This document shows positions 24,192 to 34,377 of a DNA stretch of 64,000 nucleotides, one piece after another; position 1 is the first letter of the stretch, and every line of letters begins with the position of its first letter. The stretch is from assembly GCA_021464245.1 (NCBI GenBank), contig JADCRB010000037.1, positions 574,056 through 638,055 on the forward strand, read 5' to 3'. The stretch comes from Carallia brachiata (taxonomy: Eukaryota > Streptophyta > Magnoliopsida > Malpighiales > Rhizophoraceae). A model generated the notes under the pieces. It was not told where the DNA came from. It was given only the letters and a program-made list of their open reading frames with translations, and made no database searches. The position numbers and the translations under genes are program-made.

Positions 24192-24580
24192 TTTGTCACA
24201 GCCAGAATGATAGCAAGAAATTCTTTCTCGTATATAGACAGACCCTTCGTTTTGCCGTTGAATGGCTTGCTAAGATACGCCAATGGGTGCCCATCTTGCA
24301 TAAGAACCGCCCCCATACCCCCATCACAAGCATCAATCTCCACCACAAAAGCTCTGTCAAAGTTTGGAAGAGCTAAAACAGGGGAATTGCACATCGCCTC
24401 TTTGAGCTCCTCAAAGGCGTCATGTGTCGCTTGGCTCCATTTAAACCCATCTTTCCGCAATAAGTCTGTCAAAGGTTTACTTATAATACCGTAATTCTTG
24501 ATGAATTTACGATAATATCCAGTCAGCCCCAAAAATCCCCTGAGGCTCTTTACCGATGTAGGCATGGGCCAATCCTTCAT
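24065..24580 (-). CDS. RT thumb and RNase H part of the polyprotein
   Basis: SLRGFLGLTGYYRKFI marks the RT thumb/connection. RNase H follows, with catalytic Asp in VEIDACDGGMGAVL, Glu in YEKEFLAIILAV and Asp in IKTDHESIKHLL. RNase H removes the RNA strand of the replication hybrid. The frame breaks near 24105 at a short T run. The coding frame actually extends upstream of the Met to about 24632. Confidence 0.85.
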   Translation of the reverse strand: MKDWPMPTSVKSLRGFLGLTGYYRKFIKNYGIISKPLTDLLRKDGFKWSQATHDAFEELKEAMCNSPVLALPNFDRAFVVEIDACDGGMGAVLMQDGHPLAYLSKPFNGKTKGLSIYEKEFLAIILAVTKWRHYLEGQSFVIKTDHESIKHLLQQRLHTLYSSEVSLSSLD

Positions 24581-24624
24581 AGCTGCAATTTTTGCTGGGT
24601 CCGTTGCTACCCCTTTCTCCGAAA

Positions 24625-25224
24625 TTATATGCCCAAATATTCGATCTTAGGCTGTCCAAAAGAGCACTTTGCCAGCTTAGCAAATAATTGGTGATGTCGG
24701 AGAAGTGACAATACCTGAAGTAAGTGCTCTCGATGTTCTGCTAAGTTAGAGCTGTAGACCAAGATATCGTCGAAGAAGACCAGCACAAACTTTCGCAGGA
24801 AAGGAGCAAAAATTTGGTTCATTAGGGCCTGAAATGTTGCCGGAGCATTCGTTAAGCCGAATGGCATCACCCGAAATTCAAAGTGACCGTGATGAGTCCG
24901 GAATGCTGTTTTGGCGATATCACCTTCCCTGACCCTTATCTGATGATAGCCCGCTCGGAGGTCCAACTTGGAAAAATACCGTGCTCCCTGTAATTCGTCC
25001 AGCAGATCATCTATAATCGGAATTGGGTATTTGTCCTTGACTGTGAGGGTGTTAAGATGGCGGTAATCGACGCAGAACCGCCACGTCCCATCTTTCTTCT
25101 TCACAAGTAATACTGGAGAGGCGAACGGGCTGGTACTGTTTCGGACGATCCCACTCTTGAGCATCTCGTGAACCTGCTTTTCTATCTCGTTCTTGAGATA
25201 ATAGGGGTACCTGTAAGGCCGCAC
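24625..25224 (-). CDS. Reverse transcriptase part of the polyprotein
   Basis: About 199 codons span the RT fingers and palm: [39 protein letters not shown] with the first catalytic Asp, and the FDDILVYS box with the Asp pair. It ends at a stop just after EYLG (about 24630), where a single base appears to be missing at a CC pair, since the next frame resumes the family sequence directly. Confidence 0.9.
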   Translation of the reverse strand: MRPYRYPYYLKNEIEKQVHEMLKSGIVRNSTSPFASPVLLVKKKDGTWRFCVDYRHLNTLTVKDKYPIPIIDDLLDELQGARYFSKLDLRAGYHQIRVREGDIAKTAFRTHHGHFEFRVMPFGLTNAPATFQALMNQIFAPFLRKFVLVFFDDILVYSSNLAEHREHLLQVLSLLRHHQLFAKLAKCSFGQPKIEYLGI

Positions 25225-25658
25225 ATTAACGGGAGAAGCACCAGGAACAAAGGAATTGCATGGTCTTGTTCGCGGCTTGGAGGTAGGCCCTGAGGTTCTT
25301 CAAAGACGTCTGCAAAGTCGTGAATAACTTGTTTTAATTCAGAAGGCATCGGTTCAGGTGGAAGAGAAGTGACCAAGACACATAAATGGGCTTGGACTCC
25401 AGAATCAGTCTTCTTAAGTAATCTGTGGAGATTTTTTTCTGACGCGGGCCTTGGGCCTGGCTTTTGAGTTTGCCCAGTCAACACCACTTTCTCCCCATTT
25501 TTCTCAAAGGATAATTGCATGGCCCGTAAGTCTATCGTAATCGGGCTGTGAAGCTGGATCCAATCAGCTCCCAATATCATATCACAAGCATTTAATGGAA
25601 TTAACCGCAGCTCATGGTAAAAGACTGACCCTGCATTTTCCAATTGAACGCTGAACAA
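25182..25658 (-). CDS. Protease C-terminus and protease-RT linker of the polyprotein
   Basis: Contains [16 protein letters not shown], the conserved ILG-x-DW block of the retropepsin C-terminal part, then the linker ending in [13 protein letters not shown], which precedes RT in chromoviruses. Both ends are frame changes: near 25622 next to a T run, and near 25245. Confidence 0.8.
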   Translation of the reverse strand: MFSVQLENAGSVFYHELRLIPLNACDMILGADWIQLHSPITIDLRAMQLSFEKNGEKVVLTGQTQKPGPRPASEKNLHRLLKKTDSGVQAHLCVLVTSLPPEPMPSELKQVIHDFADVFEEPQGLPPSREQDHAIPLFLVLLPLMCGLTGTPIISRTR

Positions 25659-27025
25659 ACTTCAGAACACCACATTTTCTCCCCATTAGCCACAGTCACT
25701 GACATGGGAAATGTTTCTCGCGTAGCACATTGTAACTCTTGGGCTCGTCTCAAGTCCAAAAAACTATGGGTGCTTCCTGAGTCTATTAAAACCACCAAAG
25801 GCCTTCGGTCCACGTGGCCCATAATCTTTAACGTGCTAGGCCCAACACTACCAGTGATAGCGTTCAATGAAATCTCTCCAGAAACTTCTTCTCTTTCATC
25901 GCCGACTGGTATCTCCTCTGGAACCGGTCCTCCATCGTCACCTTCTTGTCCCTCCATGATGTTCAACAGCTTCTTTTGACATTGATGGCCCCAAAAATAT
26001 TTTTCTCCGCACTTGTAACAATTACCAGAACGTTTAATATCTTCCCATGTTTTCTTCTCAAACTTAGGAGCTGGCTTTCCCTGGCTGTTTCCCATTTTTG
26101 GAGAAGGGTTCACCGGAAAATTATGGAGAAACTTACTGACTCGTTTCTTCGCAGCAGCCTCAACTGCAACCTCCTGTAACGACGCCATTTCCACTGCCTC
26201 TTCCAGTGTGGCCGGTTTCAATAATTTCACAAGAGGACGAATCTCCTCCCCAAGCCCACTCAAAAATCCCGATACAAAAAATGAATCAGTAAGATAAGGG
26301 TTGTTGATTAGTACCGAAGAACGGAGCTCCTCATATTGTTCTTGAAATTCCCGGACGGTGCCCTTCTGTCGAAGCTTGAAGATCTCCTCCACCGCATCTG
26401 GCATTGCCGGGTCTCCGAAACGGCGGCAAAAATCATCCTCAAATTGTTTCCACGTCGCACAAGGCTTAGCCTTAAGCCATCCCTGAAACCATGTATCTGC
26501 TTTTCCATCCAAATACATCGCCACCGTCTCAAGCTTGGCCTCTTCTGAAATCTCATACATCTGGAAATATCGGTTGCACTTCCGTAGCCAACAGCGCGGA
26601 TTATCACCTTCAAATACTTGTAATTTGACTTTCGTAGGCTTTGGAGTAAGCTTATTACTGCGCCCCAGCGTTTGGCTAGTAAAAGAGCTGCTATCACCAA
26701 ATTCCAAGGGTTGCACACGTGGCGTGGGAAGTAACCCTCTACCGGAAGGTAGGAACGATGCCTCTATCGCCACCCCTTTGTCTTTAGAGGTCGAAGGCTC
26801 GCGGGAACGAAGGACCTCCATGAGTTGCTGGAACTGAGCTTCCATGGATTTGAAGGAGGCCTGCGTCTCCTGTCGAAATTCCTCCAACGAGTGTAATTGC
26901 GCCGCCATCGTACCCAGGGGTTGAAGTTTCTCTTCCATCGACTGGAGCTGTGCATCATGCTGACGAATATGCTCGTCGATAGTCTTCAAGCGTGTATTCT
27001 CTGCCATTGAGCGCTTCTTTGCCAT
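25601..27025 (-). CDS. Gag and protease active site of the polyprotein
   Basis: The start at 27025 (MAKKRSMAENTR) is preferred over the Met 17 codons upstream, because that one lies inside the LTR and primer site. A coiled-coil-like N-terminus (HIRQHDAQLQSMEEKLQPL) is followed by the retrotransposon Gag core (CWLRKCNRYFQMYEI, ADTWFQGW), a zinc-knuckle-like motif CYKCGEKYFWGHQC, and the protease active site VLIDSGSTHSFLD. Gag assembles the virus-like particle and packages RNA. The frame ends about 25605 at a single-base change beside TTTT; the protease continues in the next frame. Confidence 0.9.
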   Translation of the reverse strand: MAKKRSMAENTRLKTIDEHIRQHDAQLQSMEEKLQPLGTMAAQLHSLEEFRQETQASFKSMEAQFQQLMEVLRSREPSTSKDKGVAIEASFLPSGRGLLPTPRVQPLEFGDSSSFTSQTLGRSNKLTPKPTKVKLQVFEGDNPRCWLRKCNRYFQMYEISEEAKLETVAMYLDGKADTWFQGWLKAKPCATWKQFEDDFCRRFGDPAMPDAVEEIFKLRQKGTVREFQEQYEELRSSVLINNPYLTDSFFVSGFLSGLGEEIRPLVKLLKPATLEEAVEMASLQEVAVEAAAKKRVSKFLHNFPVNPSPKMGNSQGKPAPKFEKKTWEDIKRSGNCYKCGEKYFWGHQCQKKLLNIMEGQEGDDGGPVPEEIPVGDEREEVSGEISLNAITGSVGPSTLKIMGHVDRRPLVVLIDSGSTHSFLDLRRAQELQCATRETFPMSVTVANGEKMWCSEVCSAFNWKMQGQSFTMSCG

Positions 27026-27046
27026 AGTGAGTACCGAGGAACGAGT

Positions 27047-27058
27047 GCTCTGATACCA
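27047..27058 (-). promoter_or_regulatory. Primer-binding site, initiator-Met tRNA type
   Basis: On the minus strand TGGTATCAGAGC lies two bases inside the 5' LTR. This is the standard plant complement to the 3' end of initiator methionine tRNA. Confidence 0.92.
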
Positions 27059-27060
27059 GA

Positions 27061-27424
27061 TGATAGGAACCTGCAAAATATTTTAGAAAAATAGGAACAG
27101 AGAACCAAGAATTGGGAGAAGAGGAGAGATGAAATTGGGTGAGAAGAGATGAATATTATTAGAGAGAAGGTTTTTTGGTAAGCATCAAGCCATAATTTCC
27201 TTATCTCCCACACTCTCTCATACTCCACTATATACTAAGCAAACGTCACCTGATTGGCTAATCCGAATGCAGGCGATTACAATCAATAACAGAATTAAAA
27301 CAGCAAAGCAACGCAACCAGCATACTGCCGTGCTCAACATCGCTAACTACTCAATAACAACCAGCTAAGATTATTGGGCCTATCTATAATACTAATTGTG
27401 CCGTAATAGCTACAGGTCATGACA
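27061..27424 (-). repeat. 5' LTR of the chromovirus
   Basis: 364 bp, nearly identical to the 3' LTR. It would carry the promoter for the genomic RNA; the minus strand shows TATAGTGGAGTATGAG at about 27221-27236 as a possible TATA region. Confidence 0.93.
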
Positions 27425-27507
27425 AAACTCAATTCAAAATTCGTTTCCCACTAGTATAATTTTCCTCCAGAGTTAGTCTTGTAGTCGGATTCGGATAATA
27501 GAGCCCC

Positions 27508-27516
27508 TATTAAATA
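27508..27516 (+). promoter_or_regulatory. TATA-like box of the small two-exon gene
   Basis: TATTAAATA lies 40 bases before the proposed ATG and is conserved with its flank (GCCCCTATTAAATAACCC) at all four copies of this promoter: here, about 45100 (TGTTAAATA), about 56990 and about 63785. Conservation in all copies is the main support. Confidence 0.5.
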
Positions 27517-27555
27517 ACCCCAGAGCGGAGCCAAAGAAAAACCTAAAATACAATT

Positions 27556-28321
27556 ATGGCGTCGTGCATTATTCCAAGAATGACCAGTCTGCATAACAGG
27601 ACCGAAGCGCAGGTTGAGATTCGTGTTTTATCAAACTATACTTGCATCTACCGGAAAACAATAGATGGAGGTGCATTCTTAGAAGTTGAAGCTAACAAAT
27701 TCAAATCTGGAATCAGGGGCTTCAACTTAATCGTTGCTCAATTGGTCGGCTCAGAAAATCCCGCGGCAACTTTCTTCGAAGAACATTGTTTCCGAACGTA
27801 CTCTGATCTCTTTTTTGACGTTAACAGTAAAGGTCGTCTTAAAGTTTACGGCATCAAACGCCCCTCCCTACTCCTTCCTTTATTTAATTTTTTAAGGTAT
27901 ATATTAATTACGATACTTTTTTTTGGGTTAGGTTTAGACTTTGAATTACGATACTTTACAATACATTAGATTATATTTATTTATTTATAAGGCAGATCCA
28001 TCCTGGATGTTTTTATTTCTGTTTTATTTTTTTATTTTGAGTTTCTGATTAAACTTTTTTTTTTTAATGATCGTTTATTATAGACAACTCTGGTGGATGC
28101 GGCACAATCATCTGGATACACAAAAACAAAGAAAAGAGGAAGTGGTGCCTATAAAATCAACAAAATTAGTCTTTCAGGGTATAGAGGACACCCAACAGCA
28201 TAGCCGGGCGAAGAAAGCACAGCACAACCAACAGCAGAGCCGGCCACAGAGAGCACAGGACACCCAACAGCAAAGCAGCCGCCGCCGCGGTTTACACATC
28301 ATGATTTACATAGATGATTAA
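27556..28321 (+). CDS. Small two-exon gene of unknown function, intact copy
   Basis: Exons 27556-27896 and 28084-28321 join in phase (341 + 238 = 579 bases) to give 192 residues with no stop. The ATG sits in AATTATGGCG, a good plant context. Exon 1 includes YTCIYRKTIDGGAFLEVEAN, LIVAQLVGSENPAATFFEEH and KGRLKVYGIKR. Exon 2 ends in three 12-residue repeats (DTQQHSRAKKAQ, HNQQQSRPQRAQ, DTQQQSSRRRGL), a very basic, Gln-rich, probably disordered tail, from a 36-bp DNA repeat. I do not recognise a family. Paralogous pieces lie at 45171, 57060 and 62486. The frame around the exon 2 start differs between copies, so the annotated junction is tentative. Confidence 0.4.
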
Positions 28322-28509
28322 TAATAATAATTATTTTTTTTTAATGTTTTTCATTATGAGAAACTTGGCTTATGGAGGATGTTTGTTGAGAAAGTATTAA
28401 AATTAGCTCAATTATATGCAGGGTGGGACGGAGTTTATTTAATTTTTGCACCTCGTTTTTTTTTTTGTTTGTTCTTAAATTTTTCTTTCTGTTTAATCCA
28501 ATAAACTAA

Positions 28510-28986
28510 GGGTTAATTTAAAAAAAAAACACCCTTTATATTTTTTAATAAATCTAATAACCTTTAAAAACTAACAAATTTAACACAATTAATTATTTTC
28601 TAAAAATTTAATATGAATTTTAACAATTAAAAATTTAGTATAATTTAATTATTTTCTAACAAATTTAGCATACTTTCAGTTAAAAATAATCAGTTAAATA
28701 TAACTGAATCTTAATATACAGATATAACATAGTTACGTTTAAATTTAACACAGTTTAAAACCCTCAAATGCATATGTGTATATGTATATACTGATAAATT
28801 CGTTTATTTTTAACTGAAGTATGTTAGATTTATTAAAAAATAAACAAATTGTACTAGATTTATTAAATTTTAAAAATTATGTTAAATTTATTAAAAAATA
28901 ATTAAATTTTTATATTTGTTAGTTTTTAAAAGTTATATTAAATTTATTAAAAATTTATAAAGATTGTGTTTTTTTGAAATTAACCC
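28510..28986. mobile_element. Tourist/Harbinger-like MITE
   Basis: Begins GGGTTAATTT and ends AAATTAACCC, with inverted similarity extending about 75 bases (CTTTATATTTTTTAATAAAT opposite its reverse complement). It is flanked by TAA on both sides (28507-28509 and 28987-28989), the 3-bp duplication of PIF/Harbinger elements. Copy B reads through the site as CCACTAAAACTAAAC near 46077, so the insertion post-dates the duplication. 477 bp, no coding. Confidence 0.75.
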
Positions 28987-29439
28987 TAAAACTAAACATT
29001 TTTTTAATCAGAATAGATACAAAAAAAGGGCAATTTTGTGAATCAATGTTTTAGGCTGACTAGCTGAAATAATTGACGTTGTATTGAAAAGATTTATCTA
29101 CAGACACGACAGGGACCTCAAGTGTTCATAATCGATTTTGGTAGGCTTTTTGTATATTTATATATTTATTTATTTTTTTGGTGGCAAGCCTCAGGAGCAT
29201 CATTGTAATTATTACTAAAAGGACTGCAATTTTACCAGGTCAATTCCATATGTGTTCTGTAAAATATATATATTCATTGTATATTTCTTTTTTCCCTCTC
29301 TCGGGGCTGCATGTCAAGTTGTCAACTTATGAAGGTCTTAATTTTGGAATTTTGAAATTATAACCTTCAATAAACGGCACCGCTTCGTTTTCAACAAGAG
29401 GTATAGGTTATTTCGGGCTACAGTATGACAAGAAAAAAT

Positions 29440-30300
29440 GGGTCAATGATTTTTTTGTTTTTTTGACCAAAAGGTCGATGATCAATGCTTTCTGTTTTCA
29501 CGCTTTTATATTTTTTGTCCCCTTAGAGTAATCCGGTAGGAGCTGCCAGCAGGTGAAAATTTGGTACACAAATCAACTTTCATGTGTCAACCCACGTAGA
29601 CTTTCTTTCTAAAATCTGATATAGAGGATGAGATTGAGTTTTGAAACAAATTGCATCGAGGAGCATTCAAAATATTAAAATAATTATTTTTTTATAAATT
29701 AAAATTTAAATATAAATAAATATTATTCTAATATATAAAGTGTAGATATATAAAAAAATTTTACAAAAAAAATTCCTTCAATTTCTAAAAAGTAAAAAAA
29801 AATTATCACTTTACCGAGGTGTATCACATTTCCCTTGCAACGACCACATGATCGTTGAGGACAGCGATTGCAACGATGATCACTTGTTGTTAACAATAAC
29901 CTCTTAATCCTAAGTTTCGTGAAGAACTAATTGATTTACATCCAACCTAAAAAAAGATTTCATAGTCACCTTAGTCTTTTTCCGTTGATGATCAAAACAT
30001 TTGTAAACATAGTTAGACGTCGCTATACTTTCTTTTGGACTCAAGTAATATTTACATATAATATATCATTTTTGATTTTTTTTGACCGAATATTAATTAT
30101 AAAAAATAACACAGTAAGTTTTCTAAATTATATATTGCAAATAGCTAAATTTGTTACAAATACATAAATTGTACACATAAATTTATATTCTTCTTTTTAG
30201 CTTTTTTTTTTATAAAAACTAATTTTAAATATATATATTGTTATTTTAAATATACTTAATATTATTTTTTTTTAACTAAGGCATACACGCTGTTTGAATG
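29440..30300. repeat. Shared tail segment, copy 1
   Basis: Matches 36110-36600 and 55930-56700, which follow the two zinc-finger gene copies (shared words ATTAATGCTTTCTGTTTT, AATCTGGTAGG and TTTGGTACAC). No zinc-finger exon is found upstream here, so the segment was separated from the gene by rearrangement. Confidence 0.6.
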
Positions 30301-30455
30301 CCCCCATGACCATGCACTTTTACTCTTACATAAATTTATTGTGCATCATGTACATGTTTTAACTACATAGTTAATTATCCAACTATCGATCTGTACTTAT
30401 GTCCCTATTCTTATTCCATAACACGACACGGTCTTTCCGCTAGTAGATCACTCCT

Positions 30456-31240
30456 TGTGTGTGGTTTTTCTTTCTTTTTTTTTTTAGTTTTCCTCTCCAA
30501 CAAATTAATTACAAGTTATTTGGCGTACACAACATAATATTTCCTATATGAAAAAAAAAAATCCAGCTTGAAATTGGTTGGATGTCAACTATTGAAGTCA
30601 TGGAAATTCAAAAAAAATAATTAAAAATGCTATTCTTTGCCTTTTATCCTTCATCTCACCAAAAAAACAAAAAAGTTGATGATAATGTGGACGGTAAATG
30701 GTAATATCAGGCAATGCCGGTGGGGTCCGGGTAGTGGTGCTGACCGAAGATCCTTCGGGATCCAACTAGAATATTGACTCGCAAGAATTGTTGATCGAGT
30801 AAAATTCTTCTAGTTATTTATCATAACAACTGATCGATTTCTCTTTCAAATATTTTTGTAGCTGATAATTGAGGACATAAAAACAATGTACCAAAAAAAA
30901 AAACAGAGAAAAAAAAGATCTAATCTCAACCATCAAGTGAACCACAACCAAGAAAAAAAAAAATCTACTATTATAACGGCAAAAAATCGCAAAATAACTG
31001 ACATTAGCTCTTAAGCCCAAATTTGATCGGGTAATCAAAGCTAATTAGATTATGATTATGGCATCCCAACAATAACCACTCCTGACTCTGCATAAACCTT
31101 ATCTTATCTTTGTTTTTTTTTTTTTGTTTTTTTCCTTTCTCCCCTTAAGTTCCGTTGGCTTTCTTTACGGTTCTGTTATTAATGTGATCTTATCAATTAG
31201 GCATTCAATTAGCAGATCTTAAGGATAAGATAAGGAAGAT
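30456..31240. other. Intergenic spacer
   Basis: AT-rich with several poly-A and poly-T tracts; no recognisable gene. Confidence 0.4.
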
Positions 31241-31269
31241 CTGAATTATAAAGCTGGCAGCAGCTCTCA

Positions 31270-31520
31270 GCTACGTACCTTCTTTTTAAGGTACTCTTTC
31301 TTTTGCTCACCAAACGTTTCCGTGCGTTTGAGAGATATTGCCGAGGGAGGTGGATCAAAGCAAAAGTGGGCAAATAATGGGTAAGCATTCTTTCCACCCT
31401 CTTTTTTCCCTTCTAAAAAACAAATCCTGCGTATATGTTTGAGTGATTAATTAATTTATTCATTTATATTGCAGATGAAAGAATTGATGTGGAGGACAGA
31501 TCCAACAACATGAGTAAAGG
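31270..31520 (+). other. Possible 5' leader exons of the first zinc-finger gene
   Basis: Around 31380 the sequence AATAATGGGTAAGC could be an ATG followed at once by a donor. TATATTGCAGATGAAAGAATTGATG at about 31470 is a good acceptor followed by a short open stretch. Both lie upstream of the duplicated part of the zinc-finger gene. The link is speculative and needs transcript evidence. Confidence 0.2.
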
Positions 31521-32742
31521 TCAAATATGATGAATCAAAGTTTATAAAATCATCATCGTTATCATCTTCTGTAACTTGAATTGTTATATCAAAAGATTCT
31601 ACGTTAATAATTGGTTGATTCATTACTTACATAAAGGAATCATAATGGGCTGGTTAGCAACAATTTTATATCTCTAAACTCCAACAGTGAGTCGCTTAAT
31701 CTAAAGCCTCCGTATCCCATCAAAGTACTGTTTCGTTAGCTTTCTCTTGTTTCCTTCCCTTTTTGATTACTTGGTTGTTTATCTTGACCATTTATTGCTT
31801 CTTGTGTGTATACTATTCTTATAGTTAAACTCATGACTAGAGTTCTACATGTTTTCTAAGAGTCATTTATGTTATTGACCATTAATTTTTTTTTAATTTT
31901 TTCTCATAGAAAGTAATTATTTTTGTTGTTTTCTTTAAGTTAGTTGTCAAGGAAAACGTTGAATTAGAACGAACATGTTTACTTTAAAACTGTCAAAATT
32001 GCAAACGTCTTTTCACGTCAAATAATTGAGTTATTTTTAGCCGTACGAAAAAATTGACATGATTGTATCTTTTGGTTGCTTTGGCTTTCAGTCTCTATGT
32101 AATTTTTTTTTTTTTAATTTCTATTACAGGAATAACTAGGAGAGAAGCTTGGAGGTGTTTTGGGGTGGCATCATCTATGTTGGGACTCTTTTTTTTGGAT
32201 TAACCAAAACTAACATAACACATCAAGTTCCCGACGCACCACCAATTTGTCAAGCCTCCATACCTTATTGCTTAACTATTCTTGAGTATTTCTTTCTCCT
32301 CCAGTCATAAGGTCAGAAGGTGTGGAGTATTGCTGGCAGGGTATTATGAACCGATTGATCATTCTTTCAAATTATCCCCCGTAGGTTTCTGTGTTGTGCG
32401 TTGACGATGTCAAGTACTGTTATGCTCTGATCATGATGACTGCAGAATTCCAGACCTTTAGGATATTGATGTATACTCCTATTGGCAATAACTTTAGGTA
32501 CGTGTTATTTGTGGCTAGCATGCAGTTCATTTTTGTCAATTTATTGGAGGACAATTTCTGGGGTTGTAGGGAGTTATATTGGAGGTGATGCAACGCCTCA
32601 TTGGCTGATTAATTAAATGCAGACCAAACCCTTTTTTGGAATGAATATTGAAGTGAGGAGCAAACATAAATTTGGAAATTAGGCTGATTAGCTCGAGGAT
32701 GACGATGCTGGAAAATGAAGTTTGTTTATTGGCGATTTTTTT

Positions 32743-32925
32743 GAGGGCGAGCCTTGGTGCATTCATTGAGTTGTTCCTTTGGTGACCTCGAGGTCACGGG
32801 TTCGAGGCGTGGAAACAGCCTCTTTGCAAAATGCAAGGGGAAGGCTGCGTACATATACGCCCACCCTCCCCCTACCCTCGCACCAAGCTGGGGAGCGCTT
32901 TGTGTACTGTGTGAGCCTTATTGAT
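32743..32925 (+). mobile_element. Au-type SINE
   Basis: About 183 bases with the Au SINE layout: a tRNA-derived head with an A-box region (GCGAGCCTTGGTGCA), a B box (GGTTCGAGGC, about 32799-32808), the conserved GGAAACAGCCTCTTTGCAAA block and a tail ending near GTGTGAGCCTTATTGAT. GATTTTTT flanks both sides (32734-32741 and 32926-32933). The paralogous site near 52738 reads GACGATTTTTTGTTGTCC without the insert, so this SINE moved after the segment was duplicated. Confidence 0.88.
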
Positions 32926-34377
32926 GATTTTTTGTTTGTCCATCAATGTTGATTAAGCTTTTTGATGACATATAGTAGCCTCTGATTTGCATGTTTTGAT
33001 ACTATCTGATGAGTCTATCGCAAGAGTAAAACAAATCACTTTAATGACCTTTTTGCATTTTATGTTTGTTGCTTGCATGTCAAGCTTGTGGATTTAGTGG
33101 TGCTTATTAGTGTGGCATTGCAAATAAATTTTGCTGTTGTGTGTTACAGCTTTGACTGTTGCCTACAAGAACTTGGGTCTTGAGGAAGGCATGATGGTGT
33201 GAGTGCAATATTGGGTCATGATCTGAGGGAATTTGTTTTTTACTCATATCGAGGTTAATGTGTTTGCGGGAAATGCAAAATATTGATTGATTGATTGAGT
33301 TGTGTAAAACTTGTGGGGATGTGTTTTGCCTCATTTTGCTGCGAAGCAATTGTTAATTACATGGTCAGAATTATTTGGGAATGTGTTTCATTAATGATAT
33401 GGAAAAATTTGGCCTGGCATCAGCTCCGGTCACATCTGGGGTCATTCGAAGTGCTTTTTATACTCTATGAGGAATGTTTCTTAAGTTTAATGGGATGCTA
33501 TGAGCAGGGTTTACTTATCTAAGTTATGAAGTGCAGTTATCAATTTTGTTTGGAATCAATAGTGTACCTGGTCTGTTCCGGGCCAGCAGGTGTGGGTAAT
33601 AGCGTGAGACGCTTGACATATGGAGCGTAGTTATGGGCATTTGCGAATGGATATTGGTTCTGATTCTTCTGATTTTCCTGGATTTTTTAATTTTTAATGG
33701 AAATGCACACTATTGGACTTCCTATTGTGGATTGGTGGGCTGGAACAATACATGTGGGATTTAACTGGTTTGATCAGAGTCTACATGCTTCTAAAGTGCT
33801 GGTATTATTTCGTTAACCAACTTGGGTTTGTTCAACTGGTACAAGTGTGGGTATCATCGAATGCCACCTTCTAGAGTTGCTTCATTGGTTTAAGTGCATT
33901 CAAAATCGGCAACATATATTTGTATGTGTATCTTAGTAGCTTCTGTTGCATTGCCCATGTGTTGCTATTGATTTTTGTTGAACGGATGGTATAATTGGTA
34001 TGGGAAGTTGCCACATGTCTCATACCTCTTTTGGATGATTGTTCTTGTGCGTGCTCAACCCATTTCTTCAATTGGGCTTAAAGATATGAAAGAATGGAGA
34101 TGAGCTAATATTTTTGGGGTCAGGCATTCGATTATGGGTTCAGCGCTCATTTCCAGTTTGAGTTATTGTGGAGTGTTGATCATTGAATTTATACTTATAC
34201 TTTCATTTGGGACTCCTAATTGGTCCTTTATAAATGTCCTCATGTGGTTTCTGAAAGTAAGCAGGCAAATTGGTAGCTCGTCAATCAAATTACTTGGCTT
34301 GGACTCTCTGTTGTGGATTTGTTTTCTACCTGGTTTTGGAGTAAGCTCATCATTAGACTTCACTGGTTTTGCTCCAG

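Larger units (their letters stand above)
22136..27424 (-). mobile_element. Complete Ty3/gypsy chromovirus (Reina-like), recently inserted
   Basis: This 5,289-bp element is flanked by a perfect 5-bp target duplication AAACT (22131-22135 and 27425-27429), and copy B keeps the uninterrupted target near 45018. It has two 364-bp LTRs differing at only three positions by eye, an initiator-Met primer site, a polypurine tract and gag-protease-RT-RNase H-integrase-chromodomain order on the minus strand. That domain order, compact size and terminal chromodomain fit a chromovirus, most like the Reina clade; the clade assignment is inference. The polyprotein is split by five single-base frame changes but has no other stops. 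All catalytic motifs I could check are present. Confidence 0.93.
20320..30455. repeat. Segmental duplication 1, copy A (interrupted)
   Basis: From CAACGGTGCG at about 20324 to CTTTCCG near 30450, this segment matches 43424-46480 (copy B) with the same order: spacer, two foldback MITEs, promoter, small two-exon gene and tail. Copy A carries three insertions absent from B: a hAT element at 20786, an LTR retrotransposon at 22136 and a Harbinger-like MITE at 28510. Part of its tail (about 29440-30180) also matches the 3' flanks of both zinc-finger genes (about 36110-36600 and 55930-56700). Confidence 0.75.

Noticed and set aside
24107..26179. Several plus-strand frames across the retrotransposon
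   Set aside because: Antisense shadows of pol and gag; no known domains.
26308..26718. 136-residue minus-strand frame within gag
   Set aside because: Alternative-frame shadow of the Gag coding sequence.
32761..32811. tRNA-gene-like A and B boxes
   Set aside because: They belong to the Au SINE head; no cloverleaf or acceptor stem is present.
33295..33522. Hydrophobic frame conserved at 53113-53331
   Set aside because: Its conservation follows from the segmental duplication of intronic DNA and is no higher than in the flanks.
34134..34377. Hydrophobic open frame leading into the zinc-finger exon
   Set aside because: It is intron read-through; a CTCCAG acceptor at 34377 explains the exon start and the upstream part has no family resemblance.
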